From contig CAZOHN010000001.1 in NCBI GenBank assembly GCA_964579325.1, positions 62,001-126,000 on the forward strand: a stretch of 64,000 nucleotides of DNA, written 5' to 3'. This stretch comes from CAZOHN01 sp964579325. GTDB lineage: Bacteria; Pseudomonadota; Alphaproteobacteria; Rhodobacterales; Rhodobacteraceae. Under the pieces are notes generated by a model. It did no database searches. It saw only the letters and a list, made by a program, of their open reading frames with translations, and was not told where the DNA came from. The position numbers were made by a program, and so were the translations under genes. This document shows positions 18,304 through 27,242 of this stretch, piece after piece. The stretch's first letter is position 1; each line of letters starts with the position of its first letter.

Positions 18304-20386
18304 CCTGACGTTGGGCTCACTCTTCCGGCCGACCGTCCTCCTGGCCCTGGCGCTCATGGCAGTCATCATTATGATGATTTTGCCCGTCCCGGCATGGCTT
18401 CTGGACCTCGGTCTCGCCGCATCCTTCGCGCTTGCGATCCTTATATTCACCGTCACGCTGTTCATCGAGCGCCCCCTCGACTTCTCGGCTTTTCCCACTG
18501 TCCTGCTCGCGTCGCTTATGCTGCGCCTTTCACTCAACATCTCGTCCACGAAGCTGATCATCGGCGAAGGGCATACCGGGACCTCGGCCGCAGGAAACGT
18601 GATCGAGGGTGTCGCCATGTTCATCATGGATGGCAGCGTTTTCCTCGGCCTTGTCGTGTTCTGCGTCCTGCTGATCGTGAACTTCGTCGTGATCACGAAA
18701 GGCGCGGGGAGAATGGCCGAAGTCGGCGCGCGCTTTGCCCTCGATGGTATGCCAGGCAAGCAGCTCGCAATCGATGCAGATATGTCCGCGGGGGCGATCG
18801 ACCACAAGGAGGCGAAGTCTCGGAGGGAACGGGACCAGGCCGAAACCACGTTCTTCGGCTCGCTCGACGGGGCCTCAAAGTTCGTGAAGGGTGACGCGGT
18901 GGCAGGGTTGCTGATCACGCTCCTGAACCTGGTCGGCGGCTTGATCATGGGGACGGTCGTCCATGGAATGCCAATGTCCACCGCATTCAAGACCTACGCG
19001 ATCCTCACTGTCGGGGATGGCCTGGTCTCCCAGATCCCAGCGGTGATCATCTCGGTCGCGGCCGCGCTGCTGCTTGCGCGCGGTGGACAGAGCGGCGCAA
19101 CGGATATCGCCCTCTTCCGGCAACTTGGCCGATATCCTGCAGCTCTGGGGACCGCTGCCCTGCTGATGGGGTTCTTCGCACTGTTTCCTGGCCTTCCCTT
19201 CACGCCCTTCATGATCGGTACCGTTGTCCTTGGGTTCTTCGCATGGCGCCTCGCGCGCGCCGAACACCCGACTGCGGGCGATCCGTCACAACCGGCAGGG
19301 CCTGAGCAGGCATTGCCACAGTCAAAGCCCATCGGCGATTCCCTCGACCTTGACGACATCCATGTCGAGTTTGCGCCCGATCTCGTGTCGATGGTGCTCG
19401 ACCCCGCAACCGGACTCGAAGTGCGGATCACGAACATGCGCCGCCATGTCGTGCAAACCTACGGCCTTATTCTTCCCGAGCTCAGGCTCACCGACAATGC
19501 TAACCTCCCGTCTGGGACCTACCTCGTCCGGATTCAAGGCGTCGAACAGGCGCGGAGTTCCGTCCGCACCGACCGGTTGCTTGCCCTGACCGGGGGATCA
19601 GAGACCGAACTGCCGGACGGAGAGGATGTCCGGGAACCCGTCTACGGTGCGCCCGCCCGCTGGATCACGCCGGCCGCCCGGGAGGATGCCGCGTTGCTGG
19701 GGCTGACGGTTGTTACGTCTACCGAGGTCCTCGCGACGCATCTGCTGGAGATCATCAAGAAGAACCTTCCGCGCCTGCTGACGCTCAAGGCGCTCAGGCG
19801 GATTCTGGACGAACTTACCGGGCTTTCCGATCCGGCCCGTGCAGAGGCCAACCGGAGGCTGTTCGACGAGCTGATCCCCGAAAAGGTCCCGATGGACCTG
19901 CTCCTTTCCGTGCTGCGGTTACTCCTTGATGAGCGGGTCTCGATCCGGAACCTGCCGCTGATCCTCGAGGCAGTCGCCGAGGTGCGCCACGCGAACGTGC
20001 CGCCGGAGTCGGTCTGCGAACATGTGCGGCACAGGCTCGGGTTCCAACTCGTCGCTGAGTTGCGCCGTCCGGATGGGACCATTCCGCTCGTGCAGCTCGC
20101 CCCCGAGTGGGAAAAGACCTTCGCGGAACACGAGGTTCCGGGTGATCGGGGCCAGCCCGACGTCGCGCTACCTCCTGAGGATTTCAACCGACTTGCCCGC
20201 GCGATTGCGGAGCGTGTCGCACTTGCAGGCGAGCAGGGTACCCAGGCGGCAGTTGTCACCTCGACGCGCCGCCGCCGCTTCGTGCGGACCGTTCTCAAGG
20301 CCAAGGGGGTCTCCGCTACCGTTCTGTCGTTCGAGGAGATCGGTCTCGAGGCGCGACCGGCTCTCGTGGGACTGGTTGCTGCATGA
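18293..20386 (+). CDS. flhA: Flagellar export gate protein FlhA
   Basis: A 697-residue FlhA, the large export-gate subunit. Eight hydrophobic helices occupy the first ~330 residues, with the FHIPEP-family region LDFSAFPTVLLASLMLRL and the cytoplasmic loop VFCVLL...GRMAEVGARFALDGMPGKQ. A soluble C-terminal domain (~360-697) would dock chaperone-substrate complexes. The ATG at 18293 overlaps sltF by 11 bases; a TTG at 18287 is an alternative. It is followed by fliR through an ATGA overlap, giving the order flhA-fliR-flhB. Confidence 0.97.
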   Translation: MLSDLTLGSLFRPTVLLALALMAVIIMMILPVPAWLLDLGLAASFALAILIFTVTLFIERPLDFSAFPTVLLASLMLRLSLNISSTKLIIGEGHTGTSAAGNVIEGVAMFIMDGSVFLGLVVFCVLLIVNFVVITKGAGRMAEVGARFALDGMPGKQLAIDADMSAGAIDHKEAKSRRERDQAETTFFGSLDGASKFVKGDAVAGLLITLLNLVGGLIMGTVVHGMPMSTAFKTYAILTVGDGLVSQIPAVIISVAAALLLARGGQSGATDIALFRQLGRYPAALGTAALLMGFFALFPGLPFTPFMIGTVVLGFFAWRLARAEHPTAGDPSQPAGPEQALPQSKPIGDSLDLDDIHVEFAPDLVSMVLDPATGLEVRITNMRRHVVQTYGLILPELRLTDNANLPSGTYLVRIQGVEQARSSVRTDRLLALTGGSETELPDGEDVREPVYGAPARWITPAAREDAALLGLTVVTSTEVLATHLLEIIKKNLPRLLTLKALRRILDELTGLSDPARAEANRRLFDELIPEKVPMDLLLSVLRLLLDERVSIRNLPLILEAVAEVRHANVPPESVCEHVRHRLGFQLVAELRRPDGTIPLVQLAPEWEKTFAEHEVPGDRGQPDVALPPEDFNRLARAIAERVALAGEQGTQAAVVTSTRRRRFVRTVLKAKGVSATVLSFEEIGLEARPALVGLVAA

Positions 20387-21165
20387 CGGAGGCACTGCTT
20401 GCGCTCACCGACCTGGGAGCCGACACGCTCTACGCGATGCTTGCCGTATTCCTGCGGGTCGGAGCCGTCATGGCGGTACTTCCCGCGTTCGGCGAGCAGT
20501 CGATTCCAATGCGAATTCGGCTCGTGCTTGCCGGCGCCTTCACCGTCATCGTGGCCCCGGCAGTTGCGCCGGAGCTCCCCAAGGTGGCTGGTGATCTTGT
20601 ATCGCAGGTTCGGATCCTAGGGGCGGAAGTAATCGTCGGGCTTGCCCTCGGCCTTGGGCTGCGGCTCTTCATCCTGGCCCTTCAGACTGCGGGTGCGATG
20701 GCCGCCCAGGCGGTGTCATTGTCCCAAATCTTCGGCGGAAGTGCCGGAGTCGACCCGCAACCGGCAATATCTCACCTGCTCACAATTGCCGGGCTCGCCC
20801 TTGCGGTCCTGACAGACCTGCACGTCCGGGTGGCGGCCATCCTGATCCAGTCCTATGAGATCTTTGCCCCTGGGCTCTACCCCAGCGCCGATGCCTTTGC
20901 GGAATGGGGCGTCTATCGGACGGCACAGTCCTTCGCCCTCGCGTTCTCCCTCGCCGCGCCCTTCGTCGTTGCATCGGTGCTGTACAACGTGGCGCTTGGT
21001 GCCATCAATCGCGCCATGCCGCAACTCATGGTCTCCTTCGTCGGCGCGCCGGCTTTGACATGGGGCGGGCTGGCCCTCCTTCTGATGTCGATGCCGATCA
21101 TGCTCGATGTCTGGATCGACGCTCTGCTCCGCTTCATGGGCGATCCGATGGGGGTCGGTGGATGA
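20383..21165 (+). CDS. fliR: Flagellar export protein FliR
   Basis: A 260-residue FliR, part of the FliPQR export channel. It has six hydrophobic stretches, the conserved FLRVGAVMAVLPAFGEQSIP start, and a central ILALQTAGAMAAQAVSLSQ block, where FliR proteins interact with FliP and FlhB. It overlaps flhA by 4 bases and flhB by 4 bases, so the three gate proteins are made from one coupled message. Confidence 0.95.
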   Translation: MTEALLALTDLGADTLYAMLAVFLRVGAVMAVLPAFGEQSIPMRIRLVLAGAFTVIVAPAVAPELPKVAGDLVSQVRILGAEVIVGLALGLGLRLFILALQTAGAMAAQAVSLSQIFGGSAGVDPQPAISHLLTIAGLALAVLTDLHVRVAAILIQSYEIFAPGLYPSADAFAEWGVYRTAQSFALAFSLAAPFVVASVLYNVALGAINRAMPQLMVSFVGAPALTWGGLALLLMSMPIMLDVWIDALLRFMGDPMGVGG

Positions 21166-22265
21166 GCGGGGGGGCTGATGACGACACGGAGAAGGGTCAC
21201 GAGCCGACACAGAAGAAGCTCGATGATGCGCGCAAGCGCGGAGAAGTTCCCCGCTCGCAAGACCTGAACACGGCGGCAGCCTATTTCGGTCTGTTGATCG
21301 CCATTGTCGGATTCGGAGCCTACAGCGTCGATCGGATTGGAAGTGCTTCGAGCCTTCTCCTGGCGCGGGCCCATGAATTCGCCCCGCTGCTGATTGACGG
21401 TGGCAGTCCGGCCCTCGGTGAACTCTTCAAGGAGGTCGGTGCGGGTGCACTTCCGTTGTTCCTGCTGCCTGCCCTGGCAGCCCTTGTTACCGTGATCGCC
21501 CAACGCAGCTTCGTGGTGACCGGCGAGAATCTGGAGCCGAAGGCCTCCCGGATCTCACCGATCGCCCAGTTGAAGAACAAGTTCGGTCGCAAGGGCCTCT
21601 TCGAGTTCGCAAAGAGCACCGTGAAGCTCGTGGTCATCGCCACGATCCTGGCGGTCTACCTCGTCCATGAGGCCGAATCCGTCATCGGCCTCGTCCTGCT
21701 CTCTCCGGGGCAGTCGATGCTCGAACTCGGGCGGCTACTTTCCGGATTCCTGTCCGTTGTCCTCGTCGTTGCGATGGTGATCGGAGCCATCGACTACTTC
21801 TGGCAGTACTTCGAGCACATCCGTTCCAACCGCATGTCTCACAAGGAACTCACCGACGAGATGAAGGAGAGCGAAGGCGATCCCTACATGAAGAACGAGC
21901 GGCGCAGGCGTGGTATCGACATTGCGCTCAACCGCATGATTGCCGATGTCGCCAAGGCGGATGTGGTCGTGGTTAACCCGACCCACTATGCCGTTGCGCT
22001 GAAATGGTCGCGGGATCAGGGCACGGCACCGATCTGCGTAGCGAAAGGGGTCGACGAAATCGCAGCCCGTATCCGGGTTGCCGCGGCCGAGGCCGGGGTT
22101 CCCGTTCATCGTGACCCGCCGACCGCGCGAGCTCTCCATGCAACGGTCGAGCTGGGGGCAGAAATCAGGCCCGAACACTATCGTGCCGTTGCCGCAGCGA
22201 TCCGGTTCGCCGAACGTATGCGCGAACGGGCGCGGAGTCGGTTCAGCACAGGGCGCGCGGAATGA
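21162..22265 (+). CDS. flhB: Flagellar export switch protein FlhB
   Basis: A 367-residue FlhB, the substrate-specificity switch of the flagellar export apparatus. The N-terminus has the family motif DDTEKGHEPTQKKLDDARKRG, followed by four membrane helices (to ~residue 210). The cytoplasmic domain holds the autocleavage motif NPTH (in VVVNPTHYAVALKW), where cleavage after Asn switches export from hook to filament proteins. The ATG at 21162 overlaps the fliR stop; longer in-frame starts upstream lie within fliR and are rejected. Confidence 0.97.
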   Translation: MSGGADDDTEKGHEPTQKKLDDARKRGEVPRSQDLNTAAAYFGLLIAIVGFGAYSVDRIGSASSLLLARAHEFAPLLIDGGSPALGELFKEVGAGALPLFLLPALAALVTVIAQRSFVVTGENLEPKASRISPIAQLKNKFGRKGLFEFAKSTVKLVVIATILAVYLVHEAESVIGLVLLSPGQSMLELGRLLSGFLSVVLVVAMVIGAIDYFWQYFEHIRSNRMSHKELTDEMKESEGDPYMKNERRRRGIDIALNRMIADVAKADVVVVNPTHYAVALKWSRDQGTAPICVAKGVDEIAARIRVAAAEAGVPVHRDPPTARALHATVELGAEIRPEHYRAVAAAIRFAERMRERARSRFSTGRAE

Positions 22266-22624
22266 AAAGAAATCGGACCGCTGCGCTGCGTGAGGTCGTC
22301 AATCTCATCCTAGACGCCGAACTGGCACGTCTGCGCTCGGAAACGGGAGTTCGAGGAGCGCTGATCGGGCGGATCGGTGAGCTTGACCTTGCCGTCGCAC
22401 GACAGCAGGAAATTCTGGCGAGTGAAATCGACGCGGAAGTGAGCGGTTCGGTGTATGATCGCTGGGGCGGGTGGGTCGAGAGCAGGAAAGTTGCGCTCAA
22501 CACGGCCTTGGCCGCCCAGACCGCCAGAACGGACGTTCAGGCCGATCGCGCGCGTCGCGCCCTCGGACGTGTCGAGGCTTTGCGCCTAATCGCCGAAGCC
22601 GACGCCCGTAAGCGGCGAAGGTGA
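22262..22624 (+). CDS. Small helical flagellar-cluster protein, possibly FliJ-like
   Basis: A 120-residue, basic, almost wholly helical protein starting in a 4-base overlap with flhB. Repeated patterns such as GRIGELDLAVARQQEILASE and AAQTARTDVQADRARRALGR suggest an antiparallel coiled coil, the shape of FliJ, the stalk-like export chaperone. FliJ genes usually follow fliI, but the fliI in this window (27344-28753) has no such neighbour, which makes this a candidate. Sequence identity to FliJ cannot be seen by eye, so the name is withheld. Confidence 0.72.
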   Translation: MKRNRTAALREVVNLILDAELARLRSETGVRGALIGRIGELDLAVARQQEILASEIDAEVSGSVYDRWGGWVESRKVALNTALAAQTARTDVQADRARRALGRVEALRLIAEADARKRRR

Positions 22625-22687
22625 CGCCGGCATTGACAGAACATCCAGGGGTCGGTTGTCGGGTCGCTTCTCCGTTGGCGCCCCCGA

Positions 22688-23167
22688 TCAGGAGTCCTGG
22701 CGAACGATATCAATGATCAGGATGTCTGACACATCGCGTCCCATTACGCTGCGAGCCGCCTCCAGCAGTGCGCGGCGCAAGGCGCCGAGCGTGTCGGATG
22801 AGGTGAACTGCCCGTCGAAACCGCCGGCATTGGCATGGTCGAACATCACCCGGAGGAACAGATCGCGCAATTTCGGTTCGCGTGAGTAGACGTCCTCCCG
22901 CATGCCGATCTTGACCTGCAGGCTCACAGACATCGCGATCATGGCTGTGACTTGGCCATCGCGGACAATCGGGACGATGAACTGGTTGTTTAGCTTGACG
23001 AAGTCGAGTTCCGCCGCAGCGGCTTGCTCTGCCTCGACGGCCTCCGCTTCGGCCTCCGCGTGCTCGTCGATCTCGGCGAGTTCGGGTTCCGGGCGTAGCA
23101 TGAGGCCGGCACCGGCGCCCGCGCCCAGTCCGAGAACCGCGAGGAGAATAGGGAGGATCTTGCGCAT
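22688..23167 (-). CDS. FliL-family protein (copy 2)
   Basis: A 159-residue second FliL-type protein: one N-terminal membrane helix (residues ~3-22, ILPILLAVLGLGAGAGAG), an acidic Ala/Glu linker (EIDEHAEAEAEAVEAEQAAA), and a periplasmic domain from FVKLNNQFIVPIV to the C-terminus, ending VSDILIIDIVRQDS. The ending parallels the FliL end of copy 1. I chose the ATG at 23167, 14 bases after flgH, because longer in-frame starts run into flgH. It closes the leftward flgB-flgC-fliE-fliQ-flgF-flgG-flgA-flgH operon. Divergence from copy 1 suggests a separate task. Confidence 0.85.
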   Translation of the reverse strand: MRKILPILLAVLGLGAGAGAGLMLRPEPELAEIDEHAEAEAEAVEAEQAAAAELDFVKLNNQFIVPIVRDGQVTAMIAMSVSLQVKIGMREDVYSREPKLRDLFLRVMFDHANAGGFDGQFTSSDTLGALRRALLEAARSVMGRDVSDILIIDIVRQDS

Positions 23168-23180
23168 TGCGGACTGCCGT

Positions 23181-23912
23181 TCAGAAGGGCAGGAGGCGAT
23201 CAGCGGCCTCCTGGCCATAGCGGGGCTGCTGCACGGTCGAGACGAGGCCTCTCCCGCCGTAGGAAATGCGGGCCGCCGCGATCTTGTCGTAGGTAATCGC
23301 GTTCTGGCGCGAGACATCTTCGGGGCGCACGTATCCAGTGACGATCAGGTCGCGCAGCTCGTTGTTGACGCGCACTTCCTGCGTACCCTCGATCCTGAGG
23401 ATGCCGTTGGGCAGCACTTCCACCACGGTCGCCGCGACCTTCAGGGTCAGCTTTTCGCTTCGCCGTACCGACCCGGTCCCGGTGTAGCGCCCCTGCGAAT
23501 TGAAATCGACCGCGTCCGCCAGCGTCGCTCCATCCGGCAGGATTTCGTTCGCCCGCTGCGGGATGCCCAGAAGGGACGGTATGCCCATGCGCTCGCTGCC
23601 GGTACGCGAGCGCTGCGACGTGTTCGACATCTCTGCCCGTTCGTCGATCTCGATGACCACTGTCAGGATGTCACCTCGCGTCGCTGCCCGCCTGTCGCCC
23701 AGCAAGGATCTGCGATCCGCGTTCCACAGAGACGAGTCGTCGAATGGCGAGCCGGCGCGGGTGCTCGCCGGCATCGGTTGGTTCATCATCGCGTAGTAGG
23801 GATCTGTGCCGACGGTCGGCGAGAACTGGGGGGGCTGGCCGACGTCGGACAATTTCGAGCAAGCCGAGGGCGCCAGTACGGCGAGGAGGGCAATGGCGAC
23901 GGGGCGAAGCAT
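23181..23912 (-). CDS. flgH: Flagellar L-ring protein FlgH
   Basis: A 243-residue lipoprotein forming the outer-membrane L ring. The signal peptide ends in a lipobox (APSAC, Cys18). FlgH patterns include the SLWNADRRSLLGDRRA block, GDILTVVIEIDE, and a C-terminal EVRVNNELRDLIVTGYVRPE, which is strongly conserved in the family. It follows flgA by 11 bases and precedes the second fliL. The P-ring gene flgI, usually adjacent, is not in the window. Confidence 0.96.
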   Translation of the reverse strand: MLRPVAIALLAVLAPSACSKLSDVGQPPQFSPTVGTDPYYAMMNQPMPASTRAGSPFDDSSLWNADRRSLLGDRRAATRGDILTVVIEIDERAEMSNTSQRSRTGSERMGIPSLLGIPQRANEILPDGATLADAVDFNSQGRYTGTGSVRRSEKLTLKVAATVVEVLPNGILRIEGTQEVRVNNELRDLIVTGYVRPEDVSRQNAITYDKIAAARISYGGRGLVSTVQQPRYGQEAADRLLPF

Positions 23913-23923
23913 TGGAATTCCTT

Positions 23924-24355
23924 TCAGGAACCGGCTGGGGAGGCGACGAGCACGGTCCCATCGGGCTGAACCCGCCCGGTGACTGTGACCCGAGACATGA
24001 GATTGAGGACGCGCAGGTCGTCCCCTGCGCCGGCACGCCCCATGGAGCGCCCTTCCGCGCTGATGGTGAGGCCACCGGAGCGGTAGATCAACGTCACGAA
24101 TGCGTTGCGTTCGACCATGGTGGGCGGTCCCAGGTCTCCAGGCCGGATCGGCCGACCCGCGTAGAGCACCACACGGGACTCCAGGCCAATTGCATCCTCC
24201 GGTCGCGACAGGGCTCCGAGGACTTCCACCTCCCCATAGGCGAGATCGTCCGGCGCGATGATGGTATTCGCTCGGATCGTTCGCGTCGCGATGAGCGTGT
24301 CCGCCGAGGCCGGGAGCGCGACGAGCACGGCCAGCAGGAACACCCAGGGCCGCAT
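23924..24355 (-). CDS. flgA: P-ring assembly chaperone FlgA
   Basis: A 143-residue periplasmic protein with a signal peptide (cleavage near ASA, residue ~18) and an SAF-like domain: TRTIRANTIIAPDDL, GLESRVVLYAGRPIRPGDLG, and ERNAFVTLIYRSGGLTI. FlgA assists P-ring (FlgI) polymerisation. It is short, lacking the extra N-terminal domain of enteric FlgA, as is common in Rhodobacterales. The ATG at 24355 overlaps the flgG stop by one base (TGATG). Confidence 0.92.
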   Translation of the reverse strand: MRPWVFLLAVLVALPASADTLIATRTIRANTIIAPDDLAYGEVEVLGALSRPEDAIGLESRVVLYAGRPIRPGDLGPPTMVERNAFVTLIYRSGGLTISAEGRSMGRAGAGDDLRVLNLMSRVTVTGRVQPDGTVLVASPAGS

Positions 24356-25140
24356 CAACGCACCTGCACCGTGGCGCCCAACATCTGGTCGGCGGCGGAG
24401 ATGACCTTGGAGTTAAGCTCGTACCCGCGCTGCGCCTTGATCAGTTCGGTGATTTCCTTCACGGGATCGACCGAGCTTTCCTCAAGGTAGCCTTGGCGCA
24501 GGGTGCCGAGACCGTCGGTGCCCGGGACGTTCACCGCCGGCGGGCCGGAAGCCGCCGTCTCGATGAACAGATTCGAGCCGATGGCCTCGAGCCCTTTCTC
24601 GTTGGTGAAACCGGAGATCGTGATCTGGCCGAGCAACTCCGGTTCGACCCGGTCGATGAAGTAGGCCCAGACCTCGCCACTTGCATTGATCGCGATGCTG
24701 CGCGCGTCCGCCGGAATCGTGATGTCTGGTACGACCGGATAGCCTTCGGACGTCACGATCTGGCCTTCGGCGGACCGCTTGAGCGCACCGTCGCGCGTAT
24801 AGGCGGCCGCGCCGGAGGGGAGCGTCACCTCAATGTAACCCTGTCCCTCGATCGCAACGTCGAGATCGCCCCCCGTCTGTGCGAGCGATCCCTGCGCGAC
24901 CATCACGGTCACCGAAGCTGGGCGGACGCCCAGACCCAGCTGCACCCCTGTCGGCAGGACTGTCCCATCCGAGGCGTTGATTGTACCAGGCCGGGTATAC
25001 TGCTGGTAGTGCAGGTCTGCGAACTCGGCCCGCCGCGGATTGTAGCCCGTGGTGCTCATATTCGCGAGGTTGTTCGAGATCACGTCGACACGCGTGGCTT
25101 GAGCAGCCATTCCGGTGGCTGCGATCGCGAGGGATTTCAT
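24355..25140 (-). CDS. flgG: Flagellar distal rod protein FlgG
   Basis: A 261-residue distal-rod protein. It begins with the rod/hook motif MAAQATRVDVISNNLANMST and NPRRAEFADL, has the central FlgG/FlgE domain (LDVAIEGQGYIEV, AYTRDGALKR) and ends in the coiled C-terminus YLEESSVDPVKEITELIKAQ and RGYELNSKVISAADQML. Length and both termini match FlgG exactly. It is 11 bases after flgF. Confidence 0.97.
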   Translation of the reverse strand: MKSLAIAATGMAAQATRVDVISNNLANMSTTGYNPRRAEFADLHYQQYTRPGTINASDGTVLPTGVQLGLGVRPASVTVMVAQGSLAQTGGDLDVAIEGQGYIEVTLPSGAAAYTRDGALKRSAEGQIVTSEGYPVVPDITIPADARSIAINASGEVWAYFIDRVEPELLGQITISGFTNEKGLEAIGSNLFIETAASGPPAVNVPGTDGLGTLRQGYLEESSVDPVKEITELIKAQRGYELNSKVISAADQMLGATVQVR

Positions 25141-25151
25141 CTGTCTGTCTC

Positions 25152-25868
25152 CTAGCGTCCGAAGGTGCGAAGCACCGAGCGGATCCGCTCGTCTTCACGG
25201 TCAAGGAAGGTCTGCCCCAGCTCATAGGCGCGGCTGACTTCGATCATCCGCGCAATCTCGGTGACAGGGGACACGTTCGAACCTTCGAGGAACCCTTGGA
25301 GCATGCGCGGTTCTTCAACCGGCTCGGCCCCTCCGGGAACGGCGAACCGCGTGCCTGCGGCCCGTGTCATGTCGTTCGGATCCAAGGGCAGGAACATCCC
25401 GATCTGGGCGATCGGTTGCCCGTCTGCGGATAGCGTGCCGTCGGCCGCGACCGAGATGGCCAGAGCATCGGCCGGCGCGAACACGGGCGCCCCTCCCAAG
25501 TCGAGGAGCCGCGCGCCGTCCGGTGCCACCAATTCGCCTTCGGCGTTCGGGGAGAACGATCCGGCCCGCGTGAGCATCTGGCCTTGCGGTGTCTCGACCA
25601 TGAAAAACCCCTCGCCCTCGATCGCGAGATCGAAGCGGCCACCGGTGAGCTCGAGTGGACCCTGGCGCGTATCGGTCATCCAGGTGTCGCCATATGCCAT
25701 CGAGACCGAGTCGCCCCCATCATCGAGCGCCGTGATGTGCTCGGAGAAGATCAGGCCTTCGCGCCGGAATCCGGTGGTCGAGATATTGGCAATGTTGTTC
25801 GCAACAACCTGCATCTCGCGGAGCAGGCCTGTCTGGCGGGTCAGCGTGGTGTAGCCGGCGTTGTCCAT
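25152..25868 (-). CDS. flgF: Flagellar proximal rod protein FlgF
   Basis: A 238-residue rod protein of the FlgF type. The N-terminus has LLREMQVVANNIANISTTGF and the centre GRFDLAIEGEGFFMVETPQG. The C-terminus ends in GFLEGSNVSPVTEIARMIEV, as in rod proteins. It is shorter than FlgG in the same operon and lacks the FlgG-specific sequence, so FlgF is favoured. fliQ lies 3 bases upstream. Confidence 0.95.
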   Translation of the reverse strand: MDNAGYTTLTRQTGLLREMQVVANNIANISTTGFRREGLIFSEHITALDDGGDSVSMAYGDTWMTDTRQGPLELTGGRFDLAIEGEGFFMVETPQGQMLTRAGSFSPNAEGELVAPDGARLLDLGGAPVFAPADALAISVAADGTLSADGQPIAQIGMFLPLDPNDMTRAAGTRFAVPGGAEPVEEPRMLQGFLEGSNVSPVTEIARMIEVSRAYELGQTFLDREDERIRSVLRTFGR

Positions 25869-25871
25869 GGT

Positions 25872-26138
25872 CTAGCCTCCCGCGATCAGCGGTACGAGTT
25901 GGTTCGTGAAGTAGGTGATCAGCGTTTCGGTCATGAAGCCCATCGACAGCCAGAACACCGCCATCATGGCCGCCAGCTTCGGAACAAAGGTGAGCGTCAT
26001 CTCCTGGATCGACGTGAGCGCCTGAAAGAGACCGACGGTAAGACCCGCAACGAGTGCGACCGTGAGTAGCGGTGTCGAGATCAGGACGGAGATCCAGAGC
26101 CCTTGGCGCAGGGTGTCGTAGAAGACCCCCTCGGTCAT
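25872..26138 (-). CDS. fliQ: Flagellar export protein FliQ
   Basis: An 88-residue protein with two membrane helices (ISVLISTPLLTVALVAGLTV and AAMMAVFWLSMGFM) and the family motif GLFQALTSIQEMTLTFVPKL. FliQ forms the export channel with FliP and FliR. Here it sits between fliE and flgF, apart from fliP and fliR. The ATG at 26138 overlaps the fliE stop (TGATG); an upstream GTG at 26141 is possible. Confidence 0.96.
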   Translation of the reverse strand: MTEGVFYDTLRQGLWISVLISTPLLTVALVAGLTVGLFQALTSIQEMTLTFVPKLAAMMAVFWLSMGFMTETLITYFTNQLVPLIAGG

Positions 26139-26425
26139 CACACCGGCATCCTGAGGATCTCTTGGTAGGCCTCGACGACCTTGTCGCGCACTGTGACGGC
26201 CGTTTCGACAGCCAGTTCTGTCGCTGCGAGGGCCTGGACGAGCGCATACGGATCGGCATCGCCAGTCATGGCGGCCTTGGCGGTGTCTTCGCCTTTTCGC
26301 AGCGTGTCTGCGAAGTCGCGGGCGGCCTGCTGAAGGCCGCTTTCGGTAGCCGTCGCTGCATCCGGCTCCGTCAACGGTCGTGCCCGCTGATAGAGCTGGG
26401 CGGCAATCGAGGATCTAATGTCCAT
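26138..26425 (-). CDS. fliE: Flagellar hook-basal body junction protein FliE
   Basis: A 95-residue FliE, the adapter between MS ring and proximal rod. The C-terminus has the characteristic DPYALVQALAATELAVETAV, then VRDKVVEAYQEILRMPV, which matches the FliE end (LxxVRNKLVEAYQEIMRMPV). The ATG at 26425 lies 12 bases after flgC. It is the natural partner of flgB and flgC in this operon. Confidence 0.96.
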   Translation of the reverse strand: MDIRSSIAAQLYQRARPLTEPDAATATESGLQQAARDFADTLRKGEDTAKAAMTGDADPYALVQALAATELAVETAVTVRDKVVEAYQEILRMPV

Positions 26426-26437
26426 TCTGGAACTCCC

Positions 26438-26830
26438 TTATCGACGCAACAGTTCGATCAGAGCCGAGTGCATCTGCCTGGCCTGGTCGAACATCCTGAG
26501 ATTTGCCTCGTAGCTTCGCTGCGCTTCGCGCGCGTCGGCGATTTCGACCACGAGGTCGACGTTGGTGCCGTCATAGTAGCCGCCGTCGTCTGCGAGCGGG
26601 TGACTCGGGTCGTAGATCCGCTGGAGCTCCTGGCCGGAGAGCGAGACCCTTCCCAAGGCGACTTCGCCCGTCCGCCTACCCTCCTTCACGGCCTCTTCGA
26701 AGGCCACGATCTTGCGATGGTAGCCAGGTGTGTCCGCGTTCGCGATGTTCTCCGAGACATGCCGGAGCCGCATCGCTTGTGCCTGCATGCCGCTTGCGGA
26801 CAGCGACAGCGTCTTGGAGAGATCGCTCAT
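26438..26830 (-). CDS. flgC: Flagellar proximal rod protein FlgC
   Basis: A 130-residue rod protein. Key blocks are GMQAQAMRLRHVSENIANAD with TPGYHRK near the N-terminus, the central YDPSHPLADDGGYYDGTNVD, and the C-terminal DAREAQRSYEANLRMFDQAR. All match FlgC. It follows flgB after 13 bases and precedes fliE. Confidence 0.97.
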   Translation of the reverse strand: MSDLSKTLSLSASGMQAQAMRLRHVSENIANADTPGYHRKIVAFEEAVKEGRRTGEVALGRVSLSGQELQRIYDPSHPLADDGGYYDGTNVDLVVEIADAREAQRSYEANLRMFDQARQMHSALIELLRR

Positions 26831-26843
26831 CCTTCAGACTCCC

Positions 26844-27242
26844 TTACCTTCCCCGACCGAGGCTGGTCCGCAGGATCCCGATGGCGTTCTGGTAGATCGA
26901 GAGCGCCATGTCGTGACTCGCACGGACATCGGCTGCTCTCATCATCTCGGCCTCCACCGAGACGTCGTTGCCATTGGGCGCGGTTGCGCCGAGGACCGGC
27001 CTGAGTTCCGGGTGTTGACCGCCTCCAACAGCGGTGGAGGACGGAACATGGCCCGAACGGGTTGTGCGAAGGTCGAACGACCCTCTCTCGGCGCGATAGG
27101 TCTCGGCGAACGGTGCTAGGTCGACGGCTCGGTAGCCGGGTGTGTCGGCATTCGCGACGTTCCTCGCGATTGCGGTTTGGCGCGCGCTCGCATGCTGCGC
27201 CATGGCATGGGCCTGCCTGAAGATCTCAAGCTTTTCAAACAT
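26844..27242 (-). CDS. flgB: Flagellar proximal rod protein FlgB
   Basis: A 132-residue rod protein with the start MFEKLEIFRQAHAMAQHASA, the rod motif QTAIARNVANADTPGYRAVD and a central NGNDVSVEAEMMRAADV block typical of FlgB. The ATG at 27242 is chosen because it fits the family start; an in-frame upstream start at 27269 adds nine unconserved residues. It opens the leftward rod operon and is divergent from fliI. Confidence 0.95.
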   Translation of the reverse strand: MFEKLEIFRQAHAMAQHASARQTAIARNVANADTPGYRAVDLAPFAETYRAERGSFDLRTTRSGHVPSSTAVGGGQHPELRPVLGATAPNGNDVSVEAEMMRAADVRASHDMALSIYQNAIGILRTSLGRGR

